Below, one piece after another: positions 33,120-47,000 of a stretch of 64,000 nucleotides of DNA (within the stretch, counting starts at the first letter, position 1; every line of letters begins with the position of its first letter). The notes under the pieces are model-generated. The model searched no databases, was not told the DNA's origin, and was given only the letters and a program-made list of their open reading frames with translations. A program made the translations under genes and the position numbers. Source of the DNA: Hydractinia symbiolongicarpus (taxonomy: Eukaryota > Cnidaria > Hydrozoa > Anthoathecata > Hydractiniidae); NCBI RefSeq assembly GCF_029227915.1, contig NC_079883.1, positions 19,718,001 through 19,782,000 of the forward strand, given 5' to 3'.

Positions 33120-33725
33120 AACTTGGGTTCAGGTCCAGATGGTTTTCCGGCACTGCTTCTCCTTCATTGCAAAGAACAATTATTAAACCCACTCAAAATG
33201 CTGTGACAAAAATCGTATAACCAAGGACACATACCAAGCTTCCTTCTCAACGCATTAATTACACCAATTCACAAGAATGGAAGCCAAGCTTTGGCTGTTA
33301 ACTGCCGTCCAATAGCACTAACGTCCTACATTATTAAAATCTTTGAGAAAGTTGTAAGAAATAGAATTAATACTTTCCGGGACACACATAACCTCTTTAA
33401 TCCAATTCAGCATGATTTTCGTGCATTTAGATTGTGTTTGACCATTATGACACAATTATCACATTACTTTGCAAAGGTAAAAATGTGGACGTAATTTATC
33501 TTGACTTTGCAAAGGCGTTTAACAAAGTCGATATCAACATAACTTTGGCAAAATTTAAAAAAGCTTGGCATACAAGGAAAAATGTTAGACTGGATAGCAG
33601 CCTTTATGAAAACCGGACTTAAATGGTCTGTGTAAATGGCAGCATCTCTTCACCAGTGCATATTCTGTCTGGTGTTCCACAGGAAACTGTCTTAGGTCCT
33701 CTTCTCTTCATCATTCTCATGTAAT
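33120..33725 (+). pseudogene. LINE reverse transcriptase remnant
   Basis: Frames switch but in order give GPDGFPALLLLHC, SFLLNALITPIHKNGS, NCRPIALTSYIIKIFEKVV, VIYLDFAKAFNKVD and a GVPQ-like ETVLGPLLFII block. These are motifs 0 to 4 of a CR1/Jockey-type enzyme up to but not including the YADD box. It begins right after the Kolobok remnant, so one has probably inserted into the other. Confidence 0.75.
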
Positions 33726-33899
33726 AAATGTTCCCGTTGTCATAGTGAATTTCTTGCACAAAAGAGAAAAGGAGAGTCAAATTTTGCTGCCAAATTTTCT
33801 GGTATATTTTCTGACATACCACACCTTGATTGTTTAGATTCTATATACCATAATAACATGCATTTCTCAGAGGTTTCATTTTTTTAAAGTCGTTAACCT

Positions 33900-34195
33900 T
33901 CATGGAAACTTTGATGATTCGAAAGATTCAGGTAGCAATGTATGTTCACTCATTAAAATATGGTACGTTAGCATCAAAAGGTCATGCTGTTGCTATACCA
34001 CACAATATGAAGATTGCAACCTCACTTCCTTTATTACCATCAAAAATCAGCATATTATTGTTGAAGAGAAAGAACACTTCTAGTAAACAATACTTTGTGT
34101 CACGTACAAAAATTGAGACAGCATTAAGGGCTTGTGTTTGGATATCCAACATATGGTGTAGATTCACTGGTCTCAGGTTATAATAAGTATACGTT
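33900..34195 (+). pseudogene. Helitron-associated N-terminal domain fragment (tentative)
   Basis: A frame of 93 codons contains KGHAVAIPHNMKIATSLPLL and KIETALRACVW. The order glycine-histidine, proline-H-x-x, LP-x-LP followed by a basic helix resembles the domain preceding Rep in animal Helitron proteins (recalled pattern). It is truncated at about 34,195, where a LINE in the opposite direction begins. Confidence 0.4.
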
Positions 34196-35398
34196 CTAGT
34201 ATTTTGAGAAACATGGAAGAACTGATATTGGTCTACAATTAGATACATTAGTCATTTCGCCTGTTTTATATACTGGTAGAACTCTTGCAATTTTAAGTTT
34301 TTCAGGAAAATATCCTTGCAGCAGGGAAAGGTTGAATATATGCATTAGTGGAATTTTTATAGCATTTTTTGATTGCTTAACAACGTTACTATTGACGTCA
34401 TCAAAACCTGGACTTTTATTTGATTGTAGTGAGTCGATTGCTTTGAATAATTCATTTTCACTTAGTTCGTTATTTTCCATTTGTGCCTTATTAACAGTGA
34501 GAAAGGATTTAAAACGCAAATTGCTAGGTTCAATCTGAGATGCCAGATTTGAACCCACTTTTACAAAAAAATCATTAAGCTCCTCAGCTATTAGACACTT
34601 ATTCTTGATTTTATTTCCATCAATGTTCAACCTTTTTGGAAGTTTTTCTTTGCTTAATTTTGTTTTACCTATTACTTCATTGATTATGCTCCAAGTTTTC
34701 TTCGCATCGTTTTTATGTTTATTTATCAGTCCACTATAGTAAAATTTCTTGGAGCGCCTCTTAATAATTTCAAACAAATGTTTATAATGTTTATTTTTTT
34801 TTTTCATTCTCAAGAGTTCTGCTTTTCAAAAACTTTTCATACAAGCGCTGTTTCTTTTTATTCTGATCATATTGTTGTTGAAATGTTTGAAGAAAGATTG
34901 ATCCTACAGGTGGCCGGTAGAGTAAATGCATGTGGATGTTTTTAGTTGCTTTGTTTATTATCTCTATATTTAATGACTCACAGTCAATATTGTTAGCGCA
35001 CGTGTCTGATTTTAGGTTAAATAGAATAGAATTATGAATAAACATGCACACTCCTCCGCCTTTCTTTTTGCAATTTCTAATTTGATGAATTACTGTGTAA
35101 TTTTGCAATTGAAAATTTGAGTTTTTCTCTATATTTATATCATTACACCACGTTTCGGTAAAGCAAATGATTTTAAATGTGACTTTCAGGTTATGTAAAA
35201 GATGTTTAAAATTTTCAAATTTTTTTATATGCTTCTAATATTAAGATGAAGTATTGAAAAAGATTTTATATCTATTTCTGCAGAAAGATTGTTTGTATTT
35301 GGGTTATAATATTTTTGTTAAATCGTTTAAAAGTACAGTTTCGTTACCCTGCAATGGGTCGAATTCCAAGTTTTCGTAGTTCGTTTGTTTAGCCATTT
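34196..35398 (-). pseudogene. LINE (CR1-like) ORF2 remnant, endonuclease to RT
   Basis: On the minus strand the start MAKQTNYENLEFDP lies at about 35,396. The 35,108-34,791 frame has the endonuclease blocks KKGGGVCMFIHNSILFNL and NIHMHLLYRPP. The 34,813-34,196 frame has FYYSGLINKHKNDAKKTWSI, SPGFDDVNSNVV and VLPVYKTGEMTNVSNCRPIS. The element is cut at 34,196 before the palm core, and an internal deletion joins endonuclease to linker near 34,880. Confidence 0.8.
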
Positions 35399-35566
35399 TA
35401 GAATTAAAAATTAATTAGTAAAAATTATTTGTAGCCTTAGGCTATGTGCAACAAATTAGGCATTAGCAATCCAATCCCTAAATTGCCGAACTATCAATTT
35501 ATCATATAACACTATAGCATACTTTCCTTCCGCCCTGTGTGTTTTCATCTCTCCAAACAGTTCCTA

Positions 35567-36190
35567 TATTCGGAGAAACTTTCGCAAATTTCGCGTTTTT
35601 TGGCCTTTTTTGCGAAACTTTGTCTCGCGAAACTTTCAAAAATGGCCATTCGCGAAAGTTTATTCAGTACAAACTTTCTAAATTGTCGATTCGCGAAAGT
35701 TCATTAACTAAAATTTAAAAGAAATTTGCTGGTTTTAAAAGTTATTTCTTGACTCGCCCTCACTTGGCTCACCCTTCCGATAAAAAAAAGAGACAACTGG
35801 CGCTGGGAACGAGATTGGAATAAACTTAGAAATAAACAAAAACGATGATGTTTCAAATGTATATGTATGGCTTATAACCGAGTTATTGGTAAAAAGGCGA
35901 TGACGACGATTCGTGGGAGCCGGAAGAAGACGAGCCTAGAAATGTGTTTGATCTGTTTTGTGATTTTGACGATGAAGCCAGTTTGTAAATAGGTTTTCAC
36001 ATACCATTAGAAAGAAAATTACATCGTTAAAAACACTTTTCTATCATAAGAAATATAGGCCACTTTTTTTATAAGAACATAAAAAATCACGAATCGCGAA
36101 AGTTTATCTCGCCAAAACTTCCCATATTCTGATTTCGCGAAAGTTTATCTCGCTCGCGAGTTTTTGGACTCGCGAAAGTTTCTCCGAATA
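35567..36190. mobile_element. MITE with 19-bp TIR and repeated GCGAAAGTTT words
   Basis: The left end TATTCGGAGAAACTTTCGC and its exact inverse at the right end define a 624-bp element, with TA at both outer edges. Many internal copies of CGCGAAAGTTT or its complement occur near the ends (35,590-35,700 and 36,090-36,180), in both orientations, so each end can fold on itself. No transposase is encoded. A short acidic open stretch (DDDSWEPEEDEPRNVFDLF) lies at about 35,900. Confidence 0.75.
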
Positions 36191-37917
36191 AAGTAGGTTA
36201 TGGCTGGCTATAAATTCTCTATTTACGTTTAAATTATTTTTTAATATGTCTATAGCCCATTAGAGGGTAACAGCAGTAGCAACCGTGTACATCGTTAGAC
36301 TATATGCCGATGCTGGCAGGTTTGTATATATCGCCCCTGACTACAATGAAGGTAAGGTGGCATTATGGGTAAAGTTCCAGGCATGTTATAATACCACCTT
36401 TGTCAATTATTGATGAATCTTGACGTAGACTTGCAAAACATGTCGCATCTTAGCGCTGTTCTCAAACTGTTGACCAGATTAACAACGGGCATCAATCAAA
36501 GTGATGCTGTTAGTCAGGTTGCATTTCGTAATGCCGAATGTAACGATCAAGCTGCCAACAAACGTGCATAGAATAAGGCAAGCTGTCAAACAGGCTGCAA
36601 AAAGGCATGCTCGGGTGCTGTAAGGAAAGCTCTTGCTCGACAAAGGCAAATAGTTGAGCAGATTTTAAATAGAAGAGAAGCAAATACAATTGTTGATGTT
36701 CGTGCTTGCAGAAATACGCCATATTATAACGATTCACAACACGATTCACGTAAGAAAGTACCTAGGTGCATTGCCGGGTAAATATTTACGTTAATATATA
36801 GTTTTTTTAATGTCTAACATTTTTCTTTTTTAGGTTGGAGCGCAAAGTTCCATAACTTACACTCTCCTGGTATGCTTCGTTAAGTGGACTATTTCACATA
36901 TTAAGGAGATAATTCATGAATTAAAATTGAGGGCGAGATTACATAGAATAATTTCTACATTGATATGTAGATTGTTGTTGTTACATCCTTGCAAGTCATA
37001 ACTCGTGTTACCGAAGAGATGTTCCACTATTTAGACAAAATACTTCATAAGTCACGAGGCTTTCCAAATTAAAACTAAAAACATCGATAAGGCGAGCATC
37101 TTACATACACAAGAATAATTTTTCCTTCTTTCAAAACTTAAACACAGGAAAAAAATATTCTGAAATACATATTACAATTTGATAAGATTTCCTATAAATT
37201 ACACTTCCGTTCTCGCGCAAAATCATTTGTCATATTCTAGCAAAATAGAACTTAGCGTAAACGTATAAAATATCAACTTCGCTCCTGGAGTATTTTTATT
37301 ATGTTCATCAAGAAGCGAAGCTGTGAATGTTGTACTCAAATAATTTAATTGAGGCAATATTTGCAAATAAAATACAAAAGCAAAAAGCTGGCTGCATGGA
37401 GAATTACCTATAAGCTGTATGGACAACAGATTTTTTTTTGACACTATTCATTCTGAAAATTAGTTCACACTTCTACAGAAGTAATATTAATAAAGACATA
37501 ACGTTTCAATTCTGTACGCAGCCATATTTCTATTTACCGAATTATAAGAATTTGGTGTAAGTGCATAAAGTATATATCCTGTTCGACACCTTTGCATAAG
37601 ACATATTTTATAAATATTACATTCAAGTGCTTTCGCCTCCACGCCTTCTTAAAACTTAACAACAAGAGTTTTATTTAAGAAGACTTAGTTACGAAATACG
37701 TAGCAGGGGTACCTAATGATGTTCGTCCACGATACACTGGAAACAAAATCCGTTTCTGTTGTAACATTTTAGCAAACTTCACCTGTAAAAAGCTATGTAT
37801 CGTATTTTACGGCATATTCACCCTAGAGATGGCAGCCAGTTTGATTGGTTGTGTGCGCTGTAATGATGTATTAGGATAGGATTCTTTCGGTATTCTTTCA
37901 TAGGTAACCATGTTTTA
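36191..37917. other. Non-coding, including the 3' UTR of the striatin-like gene
   Basis: No gene recognised. The part next to 37,917 is the minus-strand 3' untranslated region. A plus-strand stretch at 36,480-36,780 is open in pieces (CKKACSGAVRKALARQRQIV) but not identified. Confidence 0.45.
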
Positions 37918-38087
37918 TCAGACAAACACCTTAGCTAACGCATCTGCACCGGCAGAAGCAATGTAGGGCTGCGTAGGATGGAACGCTACATCAAAGACCG
38001 CTTCATCAAACTTTTTACGGTGTGCTGTTATTTCTTGTATGCATGTCTTGTTGTCCATATTCCATAAGCGGATAGAACCATCGTGAC
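37918..38087 (-). CDS. STRN: Striatin-like terminal exon (last WD40 blade)
   Basis: Acceptor TTTTCAG before exon base 38,087. It encodes HDGSIRLWNMDNK and ITAHRKKFDEAVFDVAFHP, then ADALAKVFV and TGA at 37,918-37,920. The C-terminal sequence is nearly the same as in other animal striatins. Confidence 0.92.
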
Positions 38088-41000
38088 CTGAAAACACATT
38101 AAGTCATCATTTAGTGTACTGCTACTGACAACGTTTAATGTTTTTTCTTGCAAGCATCAAACAAAATAATAATGACACAACTGATTAATGAAAGGTGGAT
38201 TGTTTTTGTTAACCAATTAACGTCTTCGCCAAAAAATTCGAAAACAAGGAAATGTTTAAAATAGTTCATATAAACACATACTTCCAGAAAGAATATAAAG
38301 ACCACTTGGATCGATTGATAAACTAGTGACGGCATCTAGATGAGCTACCATGTTATGTACTTCTTTACCTGTGCAAACAAACGTTAGATTATTACGCACT
38401 ATACCAATTTTTTATTGGTGATGGCAGGTGGAAAGTGTATTAAGAATTAATAATCAAAAATGGAGAGGAGGAGGATGGACCAAATGGGGAGGGAGGAAAT
38501 AGGAAACTTGGATGTTATGCTTGATTTTATAAATCACACTATTCGTGTATTCTTAAATAACATGCCATTGCAGAGCAGATAGTTCTTGATTTTATTTTCC
38601 AGACTTCTTTCATGGTTTATTTAGATTACAGACAAGAGTGAATCAAAAAATGTTTTAAATAAGTTGAATACTTGTCATCCAATCCCATCAAATTAATAAA
38701 TCAGTATGTGGGTGAGGGTGACGGGAGGGTGTAGGGTGTGGAATAAACGCATGGAGTTAAAAAAAATTAACAAATCATCAAAAGATTATTGGGTACTACA
38801 CAGCAGCTTGACACTTCACACTGACCTGAATTAATATCAAAGAATCGGATATGTCTGTCTTCGTGTGCTGTGATGACCATGGGAGACGTGGGATGACTCA
38901 CCACTTTATTGATCTGTGATGAATTACCACCTGAAAGGAAAAAGAACGAAATAACCGTGTATTGGAAGTATTGTCAGCTGAAATATCGAACACTGAAAAA
39001 GTCTGAAGCACCCTCCCAAAAAATGCGAAACGGATATTTTAAGGGCAATTTTAAGAACCAAAAATAACATCATACTATGCATCGAACCAAATGTTACAAC
39101 AGGTTTGGCTGTCTCCATGTCAAATATTACACATTGTTCACTGGTGTATGAGGATGCTATTTGTCCCGTGTCTGTGTTAATAAAACTAACTGACGTTGGT
39201 TTACCAACACCTAAATGAGAAAAAAAATACAATTTACATAATGTCGTTCTTGGCCGCAGCTACAAGTGTTTAGTATTTTGTCCTGGCTGCAACGCCTATA
39301 TTTTAGTAGCCTGGGAAGTTAAGACAAGTTAATTTCCAAGCGTTTAGAGACGGACACATTTTTAACAACCAATAAATACTCAGAAAATGCTGCCATCTTA
39401 AACGTAATGGAAATTAAACTTTTAAACATCGACGTTTAAAAGCTAAAAGCTGCGCCATTAAGCTTCAAAGGAGAACTAACGATTGACAGCAAGTTGCGAT
39501 TAAAATGTTCATTATAGTGTAAATATGAACTGTGTAAATCTTTTCATATTTGTAAGCTTTGATTCTCGAGATATTTAAGGTCGAAATAGTACTACAGTCA
39601 CCGCCATGACAGTGTCGATGAGGATATAAACAAACGCATTCTGAATGAACGAGGCGAGGGAATGCTAAACGGATAAACTGTGTTTCCTGTAAAATAATAT
39701 TTCATTGTTATAAGTTATCTCTTAAAAAAATAAGTATTACATGTATTTGAATTTATTATGAAATTTTTCTTGTGTTATTTTTTGTATTAAACATCTTGAA
39801 AGACAACAGTTGCTTTATTTAATTTGCCAGTTTTGAAAACAAAATTAAAATGATTATGCGCAATGAAGTGTACTAGGAGTGATTTTGGGAAAGCAAACCA
39901 AACTAAAAAAAAATTTCAAGGTTTCTATTTCTCTACCTACTTTCGCATTTTCTGAAATTCTCGGTAATTATTTTTTTTACGAAGATGTTGTTCTACTGGC
40001 ATTCAGCTTGAATTTAAATCACTTCACTGTTGCCACCGAAATTATAGAGATCTTTTTTTACCACTTGGTTTGTGTGCATATTGGCCTTGGACAAAGTTTA
40101 TATTGCAACTGTCAAAAAAATCTTCCTCCATCAAATTCTATTCTGGGTAAACATATTGTTTATAGAAACAAGCTTACCTTCGCAGCTATAAGATTCTAAC
40201 AGAGGCGACTTTGAGGATGGATTCCATAATTTGCACGCGCCATCTGCAGAGCATGAAAGCAAGTAGTCTGTGTCAATGTGATACGCTAAATCCCATACCG
40301 CGTCAGTATGTGCCACTAACGTCTCACCGAATAAATTCGGATCTAAAATAAAAAATCCGACCAACTCATTGCTTTAGCATACTAAATCCTACTAGAATAA
40401 AGTCGCTAAAAATCTTCGCTAAACTTTTATTGGTTTTGTCTTAAAAACTGGTACCGAGATGAAAATATTAGATCACTAAAAATGAATCTTGTGTTACCAT
40501 ATGGGCCAAACAAATCAATATTGAGTGACGGCAAATTCCAACATTGTATTGTAGAATCCATCCCTCCACTGTAGCATACGCTTCCGTTACTATTTATAAC
40601 ACAGCATAACACTGGACCACTAAATGTATAAAATAATTAATGTTAAATACAAACAAACAATAAATCTGTATAATGCTGTTGATTTTATGGCAGAATTTCT
40701 ATAAAGCATAAATTTCAGTTTTCTCTAGTACCCCAGTCCTTTAAAATCCATCTTTTCAAATTAATGTGCCAGTTAATTGTTAAGAAAGTCTGTAATTGTT
40801 GAATTACCATAGAAATTAGGACGTATCCGTATCAGAAATCTTCATTTTGGATCTTCGTATGGAAAAAAACACAGATTTCAAAGACTGTATGAACACATAC
40901 CTGTGGCCTCTGAATGTGTAAACTGGTTCCAAATCAGATATATTGCCTCTATAAAGTTAAAAGAAGGTCTGTTCTCTGGATGTTGTTACAAAATAGTTGA

Positions 41001-44000
41001 ACAATGACATAGGTTTTGTTCTAACAGGACAAAAAACAAAGTAAATAAGATTGCTTAATTACCAACATTTTCCCTATACAATTCTAGCTCCAAGCATATA
41101 AAGTTTGTTGTGTACACGATTTATTACCTCAATTTTTGCAAAGTTTTAAACCACTTACTTTCTTCCTTGCATATATTTTTGCAACGACCACAGTTTCAAT
41201 GTGTGGTCTTCAGAAGCTGTTATAAGTGCTGATTCGTATGGGTGGAAGCATAGGGAGCGGACACCATCAAAATGACTAAAAAACAAAGCGAAGAATCAAT
41301 AACAAATTACCTTTAGTGCACATGGGTAATAGTGGCACAGATCTTAATAATCATACCTTTGTATGGGCACAACATCTTGCGTAAGAATAACGCACTCAGT
41401 TTTTTTAATTTCCTTGAATTTAATGTACTTTATTATTCTCAGTTGTCTTATAGTTGGTTTCATTACTTTTAAAGAAGTGTTGAGATGGTATTTAATGTAA
41501 CTAGATAGTGATTCTTTCTCAATTAAGCCTGAGGCAAATTTAAATCGACAAATAGTGGTTAAAATATAGTGGTGATCATCCGACTGTAAAACTAAAAGTT
41601 ATTAAATATTTACCTCCGTAAAGTGTATTTAGGACCCCATGTTTTGCGAACTTCATCTCTTCCAGAAGTCTAATAAAAAATCCATTATTACAAAAAGTAG
41701 CATATTTTAAGTCATAACTTTATCGGTCAAATTTCGTTCACTGTAATTGTCAGTTCCATAAATTTTCGTCCCTGAAAGCTGACGACAAATTTGGGTCAAC
41801 AAATAATAAAGACCATTTTCAAATTTCTGGTAACAACTTGATGCAAAATGACCTATAATTAGGTAAGCAAGGCAGTACTTCAAAATTACCGGAAACTTAA
41901 TCATTATAGGCAAAAAAGCCCAAAAAGCTATAGCATGACATCACAATTTTTGACATATGCACAAACAGTGGTCAGGAACGCAAAAAGTTTCTCTAGTCGG
42001 CTTAACGTTATGGGTAAAATTATTCTTGTAGCAAATTGATAGAATTGGCTTGAATTCGCCCATATTTGTTAATTTTTATTTTTAGTCGGACCTATTCATC
42101 AACTTTTCAAAATTGCGACACTTAGGTCAACAAAGTTAATGACAACTCACACTGCAACTCACTTAGCAGGAAGATAAAAGATGAAAGCTGCTTTTCCTTT
42201 TAATTGCCATTGTCATGCTCACTTGTTAGAAAATCAAGAAGACTCAGTATAAGAAGATTGAGCAAGAAAATTTTATCACAGAACACATTCAGTGAAGCTG
42301 GTCTATAAGTAGGCTAACAAATGGCATGTTACAAATAATTGAAGTATATACCCAATGACAAAAACGCTTTAAATTAATTAAAATCAATACATACATCAAT
42401 TAGTGATCCGGCTTCGTTAGTTACGGTCAAGCCAGCAAGCTCGCCTAAGCCAATTGCAACTTCGACACTTTCTACCACTGCACCACTGTGATTAACCAAG
42501 CCAGGTTTTATTTGACGAGGGGAATAACCACTACTTGGTAATGCGACGTCTCCTTTTTATGAAAAGAAAATTACATGAAGTTGGTATTCATGTAATAACG
42601 ACACAAAATTTTTTTTTAGCATTTCAAAATGCTACAAGGTACATATAAAAACATCTTACCAATTGTTGTTCCCTCGTCAATATCCATATTTTCACCACCT
42701 TTTGCATTAGGTACTGGTGGAGCAGGTATCTGTGGTGGAGGGGGAATTTCCTCCTCTGCATTGAAATTCTGTAGCATAGTTTTGAGAGCATCTTTACTTG
42801 GTCCTAAAAAGTGTTTATAATGTACATGTACTTCACTGATCACTAAAAGTGTATCTTGGTCAAGAATAATGTCCTCATCTGTTTTCACAAAATGTAGGCA
42901 TTAGACTACAAAGAACTTACTTTTGGATCTTTTTGCTCTATCTTTAGTTTCATTTTTAAACTGTTGTATTCGTTTCTGAAGTTTACCAGAATCGTAATTG
43001 CCCCATTCATCCTACAATTGACCAGTAAATTCTTCTTTTAAAATTATGAAAATTATACAGACAATAAAGCTGTTGATACACATATATTAAATATTTCTTT
43101 GTTAACTTTATTTTTTATTAGCAAGAAGTTAATAATTATTTTATGCCACACTATCTAAATCAAAGCTTACCTCCTGTGATGAATATTTTTTTTAAATTAA
43201 ACCAAACATGTAACTCTAGTTTGATAATTAATAAAAAAATATTTTTTTTAAAAATTTACACCAAATTGTCTCAAGGAAAAAACCATAATAATTTTCCCCT
43301 CGCTACTATTATTATCATTATTATTATTATTGAAATTATTTACGAAGGATAGCCTCCTCAGTTCCTATTGGTACTGCTATCAACGAGGGTCCTGCGAAGG
43401 GGGTTCTAGTGAATTTAAAGCTCCTATTTGAGCTACTAAAGTCGTGCAAGCACAGTAATCACCCAACTAGACAACCGCCTAAGATATTAATCCTATTCTC
43501 ATGCTGAGCGCTAAGCAGAAAGGATAGATTCACATTTTTATAGTCTCTGGTACGACTCGGTCGGGGTTTGAACACAAGACTTCCGCACTGGAAGCGAACG
43601 CTCTACCATTTAGCTAACAGTTGCAGCTATCAGAGGAACGCAATACAGAAAATTTATTAAAAAGATATTAGTCAAATGTGAAGTTTCGATCCTTAAAAAG
43701 ATATTTTAAGGAACAAGCTAGTTTTATTTCAGTCAAGGTAAAATATAAAAGGTAAAATATGAAATGCTTGTCAATCGCAGGATTCAAATTTGGCAAAATT
43801 AGCCACAAATAATCACCAGTGATCTGTGGATATGGAAAAACATGAAAGGTCACTGGTAAAGTATTTCAATTAAGTATTAATTAAACGTGTAGTTTTTGGC
43901 CATTTTTTTTCGTGCAAGTTTTAAGAGTGTAACACAAGAACAACGAGGAAACAAATTTAGATTTATGGTTAAGGAGAACATGCTAATTGTTCATATTGGG

Positions 44001-47000
44001 CAAAAATTTTAAAAAATCATTGGACAAACTCTTCCACTTGTTTGCAGAAAATAATGAGCAAAAACAATGGAGAAACAGTCATAGCTGCAAGAGAAAGCAT
44101 TGTAGCACTGGTGCACGTTTATGGGTCTGAGCTTTTGTATAAAGGTTTGCAAATGAATACCTGAATTAAAAAATTATTACTGTACTGTATATATACTTTT
44201 TGTCAGGAAGTATACCAAGTACTATTTTTAAATGTGTCAAAAATAAAGAAGTGAGTGATTTGTATCAAAATGTGAATTGGTATGGCAGTGTTACACAGGC
44301 AATCCAAGGCACAAGGTCACATCACTAGCTTTCACTAGCTATATTGTCCAGAAGAAGAACTTAATAATTTGACCACTTTGTCATTTTTAGATTCTGCATG
44401 AAAAACTACACAGACATAGTTGTTTTAATTCTTTACTACCAGAATACCATTAATAATACAAAGAGTGTGTCCGTCTGTCTATAACAAGCAAAAGGGATTT
44501 TATTTTTTACAATTTTCTTTAAAAGCGTCTATAATACATGCTCTAAAAAAATGTTCTGTATTTTTTAAACGTTTTGTTTACATGCTAATATAAATTTGTT
44601 TAAAAGTTGTAATTCATTGTTCGTACGTTTTTAATGAAATTGACAAATCATTTTTTGTATAAAGCATAAATAAATTTTAAATGTTCTTTAGTGGATTCCT
44701 CCAGGGATTTTCGTTTCAAACGTTTTTTTCAGCCTTCTTTGTGAAATTACAAACAAACAATTTTGTGATAAGAAGCACAATAAAAAAAGAAAAAAATTAG
44801 TGGATTATTCCACGGGTTTAAATAAGTGTGTCCATAAAACGTCTATAGAACATCCTCCAAAAACCATGTTCTGTATTTTATAAAACTTTTGTTTCCTTTT
44901 ATTATTGGATAGAACAAATCATGTGATAAATAAAAGGAATTAATTAGCTGGGAACAATTTAAATTTACCGTGACAGGTTTTTAAACAATTATAATTGTTT
45001 TGTTATAAATTACAAGCAAAGACAGAGGCAATAAACTTTGTTACTGTGTTGTCAATTTTGCTTAAAATGTTTTATTTGCGTTTTATTTAATGAAATTAAC
45101 AACAAACTGTTTTGTGATAAGCATAATAAATTAAAAAAAAGATTTTTCAAGTGGATTCTTTCACTAGTAACTTAATATTGGAAACTGAGATTTAAAGAAT
45201 TGTGCAATAACTCCTGAACCCCTTGTCGAAATAAAGCTTAGTTTTTACCATAATATATTCTTGATATTATCTACAACATGTAAAAATGCAATAAATCTAA
45301 AATATATTATTCATAGTAATGGCATGGACTCTCCCAAATAAAAAAGACTCAATTTTAATTGCACAGAGTTTTGTCATTGTCCTGGAAATTGTAACAATTG
45401 GATAAATTTAAAAAATTTAAAAATTTGTAAATCTTTTTTTCTGTTAGTTTATTTAACTTTTTAAAATAAACAAGAAAATTAATTTTGTTTGGAAGAGGAA
45501 ATGTTATTGGTCAAGTTTCAGAATTATTTTTTTAATCTTCGGTTGAACTGTATATTGGCACAGTTTTTCAATTTGCATATGCTTAATGAGGGGAAATTGT
45601 TTCATTTCTAAATCCTATTGGTCCCACATTTCTTGCATAACTCAATAAACCACAAACCTATCATCTTAGTCTTCTAATTTTATTTTCCTATTAATTGTTC
45701 TTTTTTTTTTCTATTTGTTGACAAAATCTCAATAGAGGGATCGTGTCGCAAGATTTAATCTGAGTGACCTAAGATAGGTCAAGAAAGTAAATAAATTGTT
45801 TCCCACATGATTGAGAGACGAAAAAAACTTTTCATTTTAAAAACGTTCTAGGACCACTGAAACAGCTTTTTTTCTCCTTGAAATATACTTTATTTAAAAA
45901 AATCCTTATCAAGCAAAAAAATGCTACACAATGACCACAACCGTTTGCTAGGTAATGACTGGACCATGTGCCTCTATGTAATAGGCTACTGAAGCTTGCC
46001 TTAAAAGGATAAATTTAGTTTAAACCACATTAATTGTTTTTTTTTTTGAGAATCGTCTCATTATGTTTTAGCAAAAATCTCTTAGTCTCTTCATGCTCTC
46101 AGTATAAGGTTTCATTGCATGTTGTGTCTTATATTGCCTCCGTTGCAGAAATTGGTAAAGCTCATGGGCTTCTTGTTGTCATTTTGTCTCAAAATTCATT
46201 TCAACATTAGCTGCTTACTTATTATATTTCGTTTTAATTTTAGTTATTAATTATACTTTTATCAAACCTTAACTCCCTAATGACCTTAATAATAGTCAAG
46301 GCCAAAATTAACTGAATTAAAGTTAAGGTAAATTGAGCAAAAACATAAGATTACAAGATTTGCTTATTTTATCACAAAAATCATTTTAGATGAATTAATT
46401 ATAACATTGATTATAATAATTTTTTTTGATTTCATGAAAAATCTCTTAAATTTCATTTTATTTATTTTTCATTACATTTTTATTAATATGCAACCCCTTT
46501 AACATCAGTAAATTTTCAACATGTCATTTCATAACAGTTTGATCAGCTTTCAAATAGCTACAGACAAGTATATAACAATTTTGATCAGTTTTCCACAAAT
46601 GAATCATTGCACCACGTTTTATGTTGGTATCTCCCACTACTACCTGATATATTGTTATGGAAATAGTGAAAACATAGGAAAGAATAGCAGTAAAACCCTC
46701 CTACTTACATTCTGATCATTGCCTTGAGCTAAGAAAACAAAATTAAAATAAGTGTTAATTTGTTAGCGTGAAGGTATTTATAACACAAAGACAAAACTTC
46801 TAGTGGACACTGATTAATAATTCATTACCTTTTACCAAATGTAAACTAAATGACATAAAAATAAAGAAAAGGTTCCTCAGATTCTTTTATTGTTAATACA
46901 TTCTAAACTTACTTTGTTCTGCAGGTACTTCTTCTTGACCTAAAAAGTCGAAATTCTTTAAAACGTCATCATCCTTGTGTTGCACACTTGGGTCTACAAA

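Noticed and set aside
39879-40199. Plus-strand gene of 106 codons in a striatin intron
   Set aside because: It overlaps the blade 3 exon on the other strand, and the sequence shows no protein-like pattern.
42804-42888. Start codon of the striatin-like gene at 42,888
   Set aside because: It lies in an intron. An acceptor at 42,804-42,805 and the phases of exons on both sides place this stretch outside the coding sequence.
43561-43626. A tRNA gene on the minus strand
   Set aside because: The A- and B-box-like sequences are followed by a 200-base body and an AAT tail, and the region recurs at 48.3 kb, so it is a SINE head. The acceptor stem does not close.
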